DNA of 64,000 nucleotides, taken from positions 1,505,621-1,569,620 of the forward strand of contig JADCRB010000006.1 in the NCBI GenBank assembly GCA_021464245.1, in the 5' to 3' direction. Position 1 is the first letter of the stretch, and each line of letters starts with the position of its first letter. A model generated the notes under the pieces. It saw only the letters and a program-made list of their open reading frames with translations, was not told the DNA's origin and ran no database searches. Shown here piece by piece: positions 1 to 10,539 of this stretch. The stretch is from Carallia brachiata. Its lineage: Eukaryota > Streptophyta > Magnoliopsida > Malpighiales > Rhizophoraceae. The position numbers and the translations under genes are program-made.

Positions 1-79
1 AATGGTGGCAAAACATGGTATGCACAAGGCATATGACCAAATCAAGTAGTATTTTTTACGACTGCTACTAAAAACAAGT

Positions 80-560
80 TTCTCAAGTGGATGGGTTAGT
101 AGGGTAATGCAATGTGTATCAATGGTAGATTACCATATTGTTATTAATTGGTCAACCACCCCATATTTTAACCCATTGCAAGGCCTTCGTCAAAGAGACC
201 CAGTCTCATCTTATCTCTACCTTATGGTGTCATATGTTTTATCATGATTGATAAGAAAGGTAGTTGAAGAAGGAACAATGACTGGACTCCAAATTAAGCC
301 TTATTGTCCCACATTATCCAACATATTTTTTGTTGATGAGACCTTGCAATTTGTCAAAGCATAAGCAAGGAAGCACGATCCCAATCCCTCATGAACATGT
401 CCAGTTATTGGTAAGCATCTAGACAAGCAATAAACAAAAAAGCAAGTTAAGTATTGATTGTAGTCTAAGCACTTCAACTGAACAAAGAGAAGAAATATCC
501 ACAGTCTTACTCATAGGGCCCTTAAATGAAAAGGAGACATATATGGCCTCACAATCTAGA
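80..560 (+). pseudogene. LINE reverse-transcriptase remnant
   Basis: Translation across several frames of the plus strand gives fragments of a plant L1-type reverse transcriptase. They include a degraded GLRQxDPxSxYL motif near 180-225 (seen as GLRQRDPVSSYLYL), then EEGTMTGLQIKPYCPTLS, then FVDE where FADD is expected. Stops and frameshifts interrupt every frame, so this is a dead fragment. No endonuclease, poly(A) tail or target duplication can be assigned. It is too diverged to say whether it belongs to the same family as the LINE at 13.9-20.6 kb. Confidence 0.7.
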
Positions 561-2858
561 TAACAAGATTTAAGTAAACAGTAATGAACTACGTGGTTGA
601 CAAAGAGGAGTGTAAAACTCTACAGATAGCAGAGATCGGAATGTGAGAACCAGATCAAAGGTTTGCTAGGTATGCTTGTTCCATTCCATTCCATTCCATT
701 TAATGGCTAACCCTACCTGTATTTAACCATCCATCTTATTCCCTTTTTTTTTTTTTGGTTATTGCTGATTTGACTTTGATAATCTTGATTTTAGTCTCGT
801 TTTATTTTTCCCTTTTATTTTTTTTCCCTTTTAATACATGTTTTTCTTTTTTTTTGGCCGGGAGTCGTAGGGGATTTTCGTGCAGGAACTGCAACTGCAA
901 CTGTAAGGTCATTTTTTCAGGTGGCATTGATAGAGGAGGTTGCTCTGTCTCTTCATGATATCCCGATTGAAGGATTGGTGCTTCTTCTCTCTCTCTCTCT
1001 CTCTTTCTCTTTTTTTTTTTTGTTATGTTTTTTTCCTTTAAATGCATTCTCAAGAGAACTTATTCTTGGAATTTTTTATTAATTGATGTTGATTTTGCTG
1101 TCACCTGTTCATATAGCAGTTGGGATCTTGGAAAGTTACAGCACATAGATAGTCCTTAAGGTTTTTTTGCAAATTATTTTATTTAATAGAATCCCAAACT
1201 TTAAGATATGCCCCTTAATGCATTCCACTTTTTTATTATGTTTTCATTTTCTTGGTCGTAGTCCAATAGATTATTTTTGTGGTTTTGGGAAAAAAAACAC
1301 AGGTGGACTTCTCGATTGATCTATTGCTAACTATATTGGGCTACATGCCGAATATTATCTATGCCATTTATATACTCGTTGGATAGCAATGTCGAAGGTT
1401 CTTTGAAATATTATGTGTAGAGAGCCAAGAGTATGCTTTGTCAGATCAGTGTCAGTAATGAAGGTTTACTTGTTTTTAATTCTAGGCCATCCTAGTTATC
1501 TACACTTGTCAACTTAGTTTCTTATGCTAAGTAAAGTTTTTCGCAATCTAGTGTTCTAAAATTGGTAATTCCATACCTATGTATAGTTGTGGTTGATTGC
1601 GTAGTACTTCGAAGGAAAAGAACAAGTCGCCAAACATTGTCCAAGCTTATTACGGTTTCTTTTTTTTTTTTTTAATTATTTTTGAATGAAAGCTTGTTTC
1701 ATTCAGTCTTTGATTTTATAATACGTTATTTGAACTTAAGGAACTTACATTATATGCTGAAAGATTTTGATAGATGACTGGAGACGTACTCATAATTTTT
1801 TTTTTTAATTGGCTCTGATTTGAACTTTGATTCGTACTCATAATCCTGAAATGTTTCTCTTGGGTCTGCTGGGTATGGCCTCATAGCATCACAGTTCAAC
1901 AAATAGGGTCAGGTTACCATAAACTTGGTTTTGGTGCCTTCACTCTGGATTGGGCTAGAATTTGAGCTTATCATAGCAGCCCCTTATGACACCATGGTTC
2001 ACTATTTTCAATGTTGGGGTTGGTTTTATCATGTTCATATACATAATAGTCCCAATTTGTTATTGCAAGTACAATACCTTTGATGCTCAGAAGTTTCCAA
2101 TATTTTCTAATATGTTGTTTACATCTAATGGACAAAATATGATACCACAAAAATATTGACCCCATTAAATGTACTTTATGTACAAGTTTATGATAGTTAT
2201 GGGAAGATCTATCTAATCCCTCTATTTGCCTTGTAGTTTGGATCCAGTTTTGCAAAACTTACAACAACTATAAATCACATGACCCTGTTTCATGAAAGGT
2301 AGGCTGCTTTCTACCTTTAACTTCTATACAATGGTAATGTGTTAGGACAAGTTTCCATAGTAGAGGACCAAGATCACCATTGATTGGAATCTTGATCAAT
2401 GACATTTTGATATATCTTCATTGTCTGGTAATATTTGGAGGCAAAGGAAATCTACTATAAAGAGCATGAAATTGGATGTTCATGCAAAATTAATAAAAAT
2501 TTTCAAACAAGTGCCTAGATGGTAATTCTACACTCTGCTGATAAAAAGCATTATCCAGTCTTTATTAATTTCTTTTGTGTGGAAAGAAGTGCAGCTGCCT
2601 TTAGACTGGCTTTTTTTTGTTACCTTTTCAATTGAAGTCATTCAAACGACTACCAACCAGGTAACACATGCTAGCATTTGGACAACTACTTCGCACATTG
2701 TTGGATAATTATCTCGTTGGAAGGCACATTCTGGCACTTCAAAGAAGAAATAGACAAATATGTAACATAACAGACATACGCACGAAGTTTTCCAAGATAA
2801 TAATTATTTTCTTTTGATTTATGAATGTATTATAGACAATATTTCTTTAACTATATGT
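561..2858. other. Intergenic DNA without recognisable gene
   Basis: No coding region or transposon could be recognised. The stretch holds simple repeats: a tandem ATTCC run near 682-706, a CT run near 981-1003 and several poly(T) tracts (about 740, 1010, 1660 and 1800). A short open, exon-like stretch near 916-970 is flanked by AG and resembles coding sequence, but I cannot assign it to any family. The longest open frames are under 95 codons and look random. Confidence 0.5.
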
Positions 2859-3062
2859 GTTGGGAAACTCGAGATCCTAAAACGAGAGAAAAATTTGAAT
2901 AGAGTCAGAGTAAGCAACATGCAAGTGAGTTTGACATCATATCTCAACTAAAACCTTAAGGCATTAGGAATATGAGTCCTTTTCACTTATAAGCTGCTTG
3001 CTCTGCCCTCTCCTTTCTGATGTGCAAATATTTTAGCACAACAACTCACATATAAAATCTTA
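2859..3062 (-). repeat. Relic LTR of another retroelement
   Basis: Read on the minus strand, a purine-rich tract (CGGGAGATT, about 3066-3074) is followed by roughly 200 bp that ends in CCCAACA at 2859. This has the layout of a polypurine tract followed by an LTR. The sequence does not resemble the LTR at 3285-3652. It is probably the 3' end of a second, mostly deleted copia-like element. No matching partner LTR lies in the window, so the call rests on layout alone. Confidence 0.35.
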
Positions 3063-3269
3063 ATAATCTCCCGTTCAAGTGTGATATAAACGTGCACCAC
3101 TTTACCAAGCCCAATAGCCCAATAGCCCAATAGTTGAGAGCAGGACTGCTGAGCCTTAATCTAGAGTCATCACCATGTCAAATACTCCAAGAACCAAACT
3201 AGGTTATGCAGGTCAACATCCATAGGAACTTCATGTGCACTGTTCGTTTTTGTCCCTTGCCGAACCATC

Positions 3270-3282
3270 GGCTCTGATACCA
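3270..3282 (-). other. Primer-binding site, initiator tRNA-Met type
   Basis: On the minus strand the bases TGGTATCAGAGCC lie two bases beyond the CAACA end of the LTR at 3285-3652. This is the standard plant primer-binding site for initiator tRNA-Met. Its position is odd: it follows the LTR that is also the 3' LTR of the copia body at higher coordinates. The same LTR is therefore flanked by a polypurine tract on one side and a PBS on the other. Confidence 0.8.
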
Positions 3283-3284
3283 TT

Positions 3285-3652
3285 TGTTGCGAAAATATAT
3301 GTGATAGACAAAGAAAACGAAAAATAGAATACAAAAATTTTACGTGGAAAACCCCAATGTGGGGAAAAACCACAGGCAGAGAGGAGAAATTCACTAAGAA
3401 TAAAGAAGAGCACCGAGGAGAGCTTAGGGCAGCAACAATAGAATAATAAGCTTACTAGCTTTAACTGAAAAGAATAAATATATGTGTAGAGAATCCCAAA
3501 GGTCAAAATAAATATAAGCCCAAAACATAATAGGTCCATATTATGTTGAAAATCTATATTATGTTGTACCGTGATTCTTTTCAGGTCGGATTGAATAGAC
3601 CACGAACTCTTTGGATCAGGCTGAACATGATTCGGGTCACTATACTCCAACA
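3285..3652 (-). repeat. copia LTR (368 bp)
   Basis: On the minus strand the LTR starts TGTTGGAG and ends CGCAACA, so it has TG...CA ends with short inverted TGTTG/CAACA repeats. It is preceded by a purine-rich AAAGTGGAGATTG tract, the polypurine tract of the copia element at 3.7-7.4 kb. A second LTR of this family is not present at the other end of that element. Confidence 0.75.
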
Positions 3653-3872
3653 ATCTCCACTTTGAGACGAGTGTGAAGCTAAGAACAAAACTTTAATCTT
3701 CAAGAAAATCTCTCCACCTCTTCTACAAACCCTGAAGGGTATACAACTTAATGAGTAGCACCAACCAAGTCCATATAGTGCTAAAATTTGACACCTAGTA
3801 ATGGCTTGGTCATTATATCAGTAGGATTATCATGGGCATTGACTTTGCTCACCATAATATCACCATGAGCAA

Positions 3873-4340
3873 TCACATCACGCACAAAATGATATCGTAC
3901 ATCAATGTGCTTTGTCCTTTCATGAAACGTTTGATTTTAATGAGAAATATAGTACTTTGACTATCATAGTAAACCTCGGTAATCTGCAAATCTCCATTGA
4001 GCTTAGCAATTGGGCCTCTCAACCAAATAGCTTCCTTAAAAGCTTTAGTAATAGCCATGTACTTTGTCTTAGTAGCAAACAATGCAACTGTAGCATGCAA
4101 TGTAGCTTTCCAACTGATAGCACAACCACCGATAGTGAAAACATATACTGTAAGTGATCTTCTCTTATCAAGATCTCCAGCATAATCAGAATCAACATAT
4201 TCAAGGATCCCATCTCTAGATCTCCCAAACTACAAACAAACATCAATAGAACCATGCAAGCATATGAAAATCCACTGAATTGCTCTCCAATGCTTTTGCC
4301 AGGATTTGCTATGTATCTACTGACAACCCTAACAGCATAT
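3873..4340 (-). pseudogene. copia RNase H domain remnant
   Basis: Minus-strand frames give copia RNase H motifs: LKGYVDADYAGD-like residues in broken form near 4170-4240, then SLSVVVLS-like frame-shifted text, then ATKTKYMAITKAFKEAIWL and VYYDSQSTIFL. The last two match the usual TEAEYMAxxEAxKExxWL and xxDxQSAxxL motifs. At least two frameshifts lie in under 500 bp. It sits directly upstream, in element sense, of the polypurine tract. Confidence 0.75.
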
Positions 4341-4344
4341 GATA

Positions 4345-5300
4345 AATCTGATCATGTACAAACCATAGCATACATAAGAGATCCAACTTCATTGGAATAT
4401 GGAACCCAAGACATATAATTAATCTGAGCATCTGACTGAGGAGATAAAGTAGATGAAAGTTTGAAGTGTGCAGCTAATGGAGTGCTAATAGGTTTGTCAT
4501 TTTGCATATTTAACCGATGAAGAACTTTCTCAATGTACCCTTTCTGACTTAGGTACAATTTTGTTGCTTTCCTGTCTTTTAGAATCTCTATGCCAAGTAT
4601 CTTCTTTGCTGCTTCCAAATCTTTCATCTCAAACTCCTTACTAAGCTGAGTTTTGACCTTTCTTATCTCTTTTGATCCTTAGCAGTTATTAATATATCAT
4701 CAACATGAAGGAGTAGATAGACAAATGACCCATCACCACTCTTCTTGAAATAAATACAACTATTATAATTGCATCTCTTGAAATCATTAGTGGTCATAAA
4801 AGAGTCAAACCTCTTATACCATTTCCTAGGCAATTGTTTTAAGCCATAGAGAGATTTTTTTAGCAAACACACATAGTCCTCTTTTCCTAAAAATACAAAA
4901 CCCTTTGGCTGCTGCATATAGATGCTTTCTTTAAGTTCTCCATGTAAGAATGCAATCTTCACATCCAACTACTCAAGCTCAAGATCATGCATAGCCACGA
5001 TACTGAGCAAAATTCTAATTGAATTATACTTCACAACTGGAGTACACATATCTATGAAGTCAACACCCAGAATCTAATTGTATCCCTTAGCAACTAGTCT
5101 CGCTTTATACCTCACTTTTTTAACTCCTAGTGTGCCTTTCTTTCTCTTGAACACCAATTTGCTGCGAACAGCTTTCTTACCCTTAGGTAGTTTCACTAAC
5201 TCCCATGTCTTATTCTTATAAAGGGATTCTATCTTCTCCTGCATGGCAATCATCCATCTACCAAAATCATTACAACTAACAGCTTATGCGAATGTAAATG
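4345..5300 (-). pseudogene. copia reverse transcriptase remnant
   Basis: Read from 5300 downward on the minus strand, the text includes WMIAMQEKIESLYKNKTWEL and KKAVRSKLVFKRKKG, then DVKIAFLHGELKESIYMQQP (4968 downward), LLKKSLYGLKQLPRKWY, and the catalytic region LLLHVDDILI. HVDD replaces the usual YVDD. It continues into MKDLEAAKKILGIEILKDR and YIEKVLHRLNM at 4627-4352. These are the core copia RT blocks in order. Stops (for example near 4975 and 5080) and frame changes show that it is inactive. Confidence 0.85.
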
Positions 5301-6640
5301 GCTCTTTATTAGAATCAACATCCTCAGCCACATTCAAATCCTAAGCAACCAAGTCAGCTTCAACATATCTTTGAGGAGGTCTAATCTCTCTTCTAGGTTT
5401 GTCTCTAGCAATAGAATATTGCAGTGGTGGTGGTGGTAAAGAAGAAGAAGAACCATCATTGCCATGTATCTTTGAGCTATATGGAAGAATAGACTCTAGT
5501 ACAGATTTTGGACTAATTTGTAACTTCACATGTGTAAAAAATTTCTACTGACTTATATTAGAAGAATCCTTGAAAGCTAAGTGGTTAAGCATAACAGCTT
5601 TATCAAAAATCACAATCTTGCTAGTTATGACTTTGTTGGTTTCTGGACACCATAACCTATATCCCTTAACACTAGGCTTGTAACTCGAAAGATACACATT
5701 TTAGACCTCAGTTCAAGCTTCCCATTATCAACATGAGCATATGCAAGACATCCAAAAATCTTCAAATCTGAATAGTTTGCAGGAGAATTGGACCAAACTT
5801 CTTTTGGAGTTTTTTTTTTTTATCAATAGCAGTAAAGGGAGAGCTATGAGTTTTTTTTATCAATAGTAGTAAAGGGAGAGCTATTAACTAGAAAACAAGT
5901 TGTTGTAGCAGCTTATGTCCAAAATGACTTGGGTAAACTAGAATTAAAAAGCATACAATGTACTTTCTCAACCAAAGTTCTGCCCATGCGCTTTATGACT
6001 CCATTTTACTACAGAGTACTAGGAACTGTTAGCTGCCTCACAATCCCTTTTGACTTGTAGAAAGTATTAAACTCATCAGAACAGAACTCCAAGCCATTAT
6101 CCGTGTGAAAATGTTTAATTTGCTTCCATGTTTTCTTCTCAACTATAATTTTCCACTGCTTGAAAGTAGACATCACTTTTTTGCTTGAAGAAGAACACCC
6201 AAACTTTTCTAGAGAAGTCATCAATGATAGTTAATATGTAACTAGCGCCACCTTTAGAATGCACCTTAGATGGCGCCCCAGAGATCAGAATGAATATAGT
6301 CCAGTGTCCCCTTTGTATTGTGAATTTCTTTACTGAAGTCAACTCTCTTTTACTTCTGAAAACATAGTGCTTACAGAACTCCAATTTACTAATACTTTGA
6401 CCATCAAGAAGGCCTCTTTTGCTCAATACAAGCATACCCTTCTCATTTATGTGTCCTAGATGCATATGCCATAATTTGGTAACATCACTATCTGACAAAG
6501 GACAGGTAACGGTAGCATCACCCATAACTGTAGAGGCTTGCAAGAAATACAATCTGGCAAAATTTTTCAGTCATTTCATCATAACAAAAAGCACTTTTAT
6601 TGATCTTCAAAACTTTACCTTCAACAGTGTACTTGTACCC
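5301..6640 (-). pseudogene. copia integrase remnant
   Basis: The GAG-pre-integrase motif LWHMHLGHINEKGMLVLSKR is visible at about 6460-6400. The zinc-binding HHCC region then continues in other frames. TIIDDFSRKVWVFF at about 6240-6190 carries the first catalytic Asp, and HTDNGLEFCSDEFNTFY at about 6110-6060 carries the second Asp and the following Glu context. A low-complexity Ser/Pro-rich linker (5529-5341) joins integrase to RT. Several frameshifts are present. A duplicated block at 5807-5883 lies inside the integrase C-terminal part. Confidence 0.8.
5807..5883. repeat. Local tandem duplication of about 38-41 bp
   Basis: Two adjacent near-copies of a block run from GAG plus poly(T) through ATCAATAG(C/T)AGTAAAGG to GAGCTAT. 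They differ in T-tract length and one base. The duplication lies inside the copia integrase coding remnant, so it arose after that gene stopped being under selection, probably by replication slippage. Confidence 0.8.
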
Positions 6641-7440
6641 ATTTGAATCAAGAGTACCCAAGGAAATCAGATTTCGCCTCAAATCTAGAATATATTTAAC
6701 ATCACTAAGTGTCCTAACAACACCATCAAACATCTTAATTTTTGATTGTTCCAATGCTAGCTATCTTATATAATGCATTATTTCCCAACATCACAGAATC
6801 ATTTGATATAGTTTCATACGTTGAAAACCAATCCCAATTAGGACACATGAAATGTGCAACCTGAATCAAGGATTCAATCCTTGGAAGGCTTAGAGGCACC
6901 ATCAAAAATAATTCGGAGTTCACCATTATTGGAAACATCTTCTACAATACTGGCTTGACTGGAACTTTCAGATTGTTTTCCCATTTGATCATCAGTAATT
7001 TTCTGATTCTTCCTTTGTAACCTATAACATTCATTTTTGAGGTACCCTTTCTTCTTATAATAATTACATAATTTACCTTTAGATTTCGATTTCGATCTGA
7101 TTTTTCCATCACTACCATAATTTCTCTCCTATGTTTTGCCGCCAACAATAAGGCTTTCTGTCTGAGCCTTGGGACCAACCACTAACTGTTTAATTTTCTC
7201 CTTAGAGAATAGAACTTTATAAACTTCATCTAGAGTAACTGTCATGATTGTAGAAAATAGTATCTCTAAAAGTCGAATATGAAGAAGGTTGCGAACACAA
7301 CAGAATCAAAGCCAAATCTTCTTTCTCATATTTGACATCCATGCTGTCTAGATCAAAAACAATTCCTTAGAAACAGTTAAGTGATTTTCAAGGGATGTAC
7401 CTTCTGTCATACAGTGTGAATACAAACGTTTCTTCAAATG
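6641..7440 (-). pseudogene. copia gag C-terminus and protease remnant
   Basis: Minus-strand frames show a UBN2-type gag fragment (MTEGTSLENHL near 7410-7380, VTLDEVYKVLFSKE near 7240-7195). A zinc knuckle follows as CNYYKKKGYLKNECY near 7065, in which the second Cys has become Tyr. The protease motif ILDSGCTFHMCPNWDWFSTY (about 6880-6820) carries the active-site DSG. Stops break the frame several times. Sequence resembling gag ends at about 7440, which sets the truncation point of the element. Confidence 0.75.
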
Positions 7441-7779
7441 TATCTTATTGGTTAGACTTTTCGTCAATAATTATGGTTGTAGCATGTTTTTTTATGAAAT
7501 TACATAATACTTTCAATGATATGACTTAAAAAATTTATTATTTCTCAATTATTAGTTTTGGATGAGCAAAACAGTTAAATAATTCAGGTTCATATGATTG
7601 TGAATATGCATCTAAAATTACTATCATATCTTGGTGCAATAAAATTTTCATTTTTTATATTTCAAATATGTTTTTTATTGCGCTTTATTATGATTTTAAA
7701 TCTCATTTTTATTCTGGACTCGCATAATAGTCATGGTGTATAGTATGTTAATATAGTTGTGGAAAGCACTCGCTTGGGT
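7441..7779. other. AT-rich spacer
   Basis: AT-rich DNA between the truncated copia element and the tandem repeats. No gene, LTR or repeat unit was recognised here. The missing copia 5' end would be expected in this place and is not present. Confidence 0.5.
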
Positions 7780-8290
7780 AAATTTCAAAATAAAAAGACT
7801 ATAGAATGGATTATAATATTTATGAATAGACCAAGACTCAGGCATTCCACAGAACAAGTGGGAAGGTCCAAGCATCTACGTTCATTAGAGGGTTGAGGGA
7901 AATGATAGTTGGCAATCCATCCTACATGGCAAAATAGAAAGATGAACTTTTTATGTGTTCTCATTACTAAGAATAAAGATGGCGTGACTAAACTTAGGAA
8001 GTGAACATGATTTTGCTCTCACTAGTCATTCTACAACTCGAGTGGGAAGGTCTAGGCATCCACGTTCTATGGAGAGTTGAGGGAAAGGGTAGTTTGCAAT
8101 CTATCCTAGATGGCAAAATAGAGACGCGATCTTTTTAAAGAGGCGTAACTGAACCTAAAAAGCAAAGAGGATCTTGCTCTTGCTAGTCATTTCATAGCCC
8201 GAGTAAGAAGTCCAAGCATCCAAGTTCCTCAGAGGATTGAGGGAAAAGGTAGTTGGCAATCCATCATAGATGAAAAAGGTAGTTTTTTTT
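7780..8290. repeat. Tandem repeat of about 165-185 bp (first cluster)
   Basis: Three diverged units can be aligned by the anchor GGGAAGGTC(C/T)A(A/G)GCATC, found near 7859, 8041 and 8204 (spacing about 182 and 165 bp). Each anchor is followed by GTTGAGGGAAA..GTAGTTGGCAATCCAT and ATGGCAAAATAGA. The units are noncoding. I could not align this unit clearly with the neighbouring 180-bp family, so I list it separately. Confidence 0.75.
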
Positions 8291-8329
8291 TTTTAGAAAA
8301 TGATAAAAGGAAGTTAAAACCATTGAGTT

Positions 8330-8640
8330 TCAGAATGTGCGCATTGAACTTTATAATAAAAGAAGTTATAACAATCAGGAGGGGTTGCATAAAATCCCTA
8401 ACAAGCAAGCCGGTGACTGATTTTTTATAACTTGTTACTAAAATATTAGCAAGTGTTTTAGAATGTGCGCGTTGAACTAGTAATGGCACTCACTTATGAA
8501 GCTAGCCCTTCTTCTCTAACGCCAAGCTATGGAGGTTGGCTTAGGGTTCGAAGGCATATTAGGAGGGGTTGCACAAAATCCCTATAATGGTAGCTAGTGA
8601 CTGATTCTTTTTATCTCGTTACTAAAATACTGATAAGCAT
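8330..8640 (+). repeat. 180-bp satellite-like family, forward orientation, first block
   Basis: About two units carry the motif GTGACTGAT..TTATA(A/G)CTTGTTACTAAAATA (near 8412 and 8598) followed by AGCAAG. Spacing is about 188 bp. Orientation is called forward to match the block at 10540-11870. The boundary with the oppositely oriented block lies near 8640-8660. Confidence 0.7.
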
Positions 8641-10170
8641 CTATCCACAATGAGACCATCAAGGCTCACCTTGGGAAAAGGAGATGTAGACTTGCGAGAC
8701 AGTGCTGTGACTAAATTAAAACCCACATTCTACCACGACAACTAGTTTTTAAGAAACGAGCCTTATAAAATCAGTCACGGGATCATTCAATGGCAACTTC
8801 ATGGTACCCTAATGCTAATTTCGTCAATCCTTTAAAAAACGTAAGGCCTTGCACTAGGAGAAGGATGTGTAGCCTTGTGCGAGAGTGTCGTCACCATTTC
8901 AATAGATTTTATTATGGTACCCTAAAGCTCATTACCTAAAGCTATCTATCGTGACAGATAGGTTTTAGGTAACGAGCTTTAGGAAATCATTGACAAGATC
9001 GCTTAATGGTGAATTCGTGGTACCTAAACCTAAATGTCGTCGATCCTTTATGAAACCAGAGGGGCTAGCCTTACAGAAGGAGGCATATTCTCACGTGGGA
9101 GTGTCATCATCGTTTCAACACCCACATTTTTTATGACATCTAATTTTTAAGTAATGAGTTGTAGGAAATCAATCACAGGGCCGTTTAATGGCGAATTCGT
9201 GTTACGGCAATACGAATGTCATCTATGCTTGAAGAAACGTTAGGGCTTGCCTTATGAGAAGGAGGAGTATCCTCGCGAGGGAGTGTTATGACTATTGAAC
9301 ACCCATATTCTATCACGACAACTAGTTTTTACATGACGAGCTTTAAGAAATCTATAACAAAATTTTTTACAGGCAAATTCATGGTACCCCAACCCAAATG
9401 TTTTTGAACCTTTAGGAAATTGTCGGGCCTCACTTTGGAAGAAAGAGGCATAGCCTTGCAAGGTACTGCTATGTCTGTTCAACATCCACATTTTGTCACG
9501 ATTGTTAGTTTTTAAGTAACAAGCTATTGGAAAATCAATTACGAGGTCGTTTAATGGCAAATTCGTGGTATCCAACGCAAATGTCATTTAATGGTTTGCA
9601 TTGGTAGAAGGAGGTATGGCCCCTTGAGGGAGTGCTATCATTTGTTTACCACTCACATTCAGTGACAACAACTTTTTTGGTAACCAACTTTAGGGAGTCA
9701 ATCACGTAGTTATTCTATGGAGAATTTGCGCGACCCCAACCCAAATGCCTTCAGTCGTTTAGGAAACCATCAAGCCAAGCCATGGGAAAAGGCGGTGCAT
9801 CCTCACGAGGAAGTGCCATCATTATTTCTACACCCACATTTTATTACCACAGTTAATTTTTATGTAACGAGCTCTAGAAAATTAATAATGGGATTGTCTA
9901 ATGGTGAATTCATGGCACCCTAACCAGATTTCTTCGATCCTTTAAGAAATCATTGGGCATTGCCTTGGGAGAAGGAGGCGTAGCCTTGTGAAGGATGCCA
10001 TCACCATTTGTACACCCACATTTTGTAATAAAAACTAGTTTTTAAGTAATGAGCTCTACAAAACTAGTTTGTAATGAAAACTAGTTTTTAATGGCAAATT
10101 TGTGGTACCCCAACCCAAATGTCGTTGATCTTACCTTTGGGCCTCATCTTGGGAGAAGAGGTGTATGTTT
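8641..10170 (-). repeat. 180-bp satellite-like family, inverted block
   Basis: About eight diverged units are anchored by AATGGC(G/A)AATTCGTGGTAC near 8789, 9004, 9185, 9369, 9552, 9715, 9899 and 10088. Most spacings are 181-189 bp. Each unit also holds AACTAGTTTTTAAGTAACGAG and GAGAAGGAGGCGTAGCCT. Read in reverse complement, these parts align with the forward units (AGCTCGTTACTAAAATACTAG, and the CGCTTCTCC region), so this is the same family inverted. Similarity between units is loose, so the array is old. Confidence 0.8.
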
Positions 10171-10539
10171 CTTATAGGTAACTTGTATGTTTATTTCAAT
10201 GTGCTTAACAGGATGTATTGTTGAGTATTCATAGTATTTTATGTTGTCTCTTCTTCTCATCTCTTTATGTTATCAAAGTCTAAATTCACAACTTCAATTT
10301 GCAAAGGTTTTCAAGATTTGCCTATCAAAAAATTTCAAGATTTAATATGCGTATGCATGCTCTTGGCATTAGATTTTAAGCACTCGAACAATTTTTGCCT
10401 GAATAATTGAATTTGATATGTGTTTAATAAAAGGCATATTATGCATAATGAAACTAAAAATTGAAGAACTATAAGGGTTCTAAAATATAATGGCATGTAA
10501 ATTTAACATTAATTTTGTAGTTTAATTTTGGTTATTTTT
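10171..10539. other. Spacer between oppositely oriented repeat blocks
   Basis: About 370 bp of AT-rich DNA with no recognisable repeat unit or gene separates the inverted block from the second forward block. Confidence 0.5.

Larger units (their letters stand above)
3285..7440 (-). mobile_element. Ty1/copia retrotransposon, 5'-truncated and decayed
   Basis: Order on the minus strand is gag remnant, protease, GAG-pre-integrase/integrase, reverse transcriptase, RNase H, polypurine tract and 3' LTR, which is the copia order (integrase before RT). The 5' LTR, its primer-binding site and the start of gag are missing beyond about 7440, where recognisable sequence stops. Many stops and frameshifts break all domains, so it cannot be autonomous. 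Because one LTR is missing, LTR divergence cannot date it. Confidence 0.85.

Noticed and set aside
916..970. Short exon-like stretch with a VALIEEVALSLHDIPIEG translation
   Set aside because: It is flanked by AG on the left, but I could not match it to a family or find partner exons, so no gene is called.
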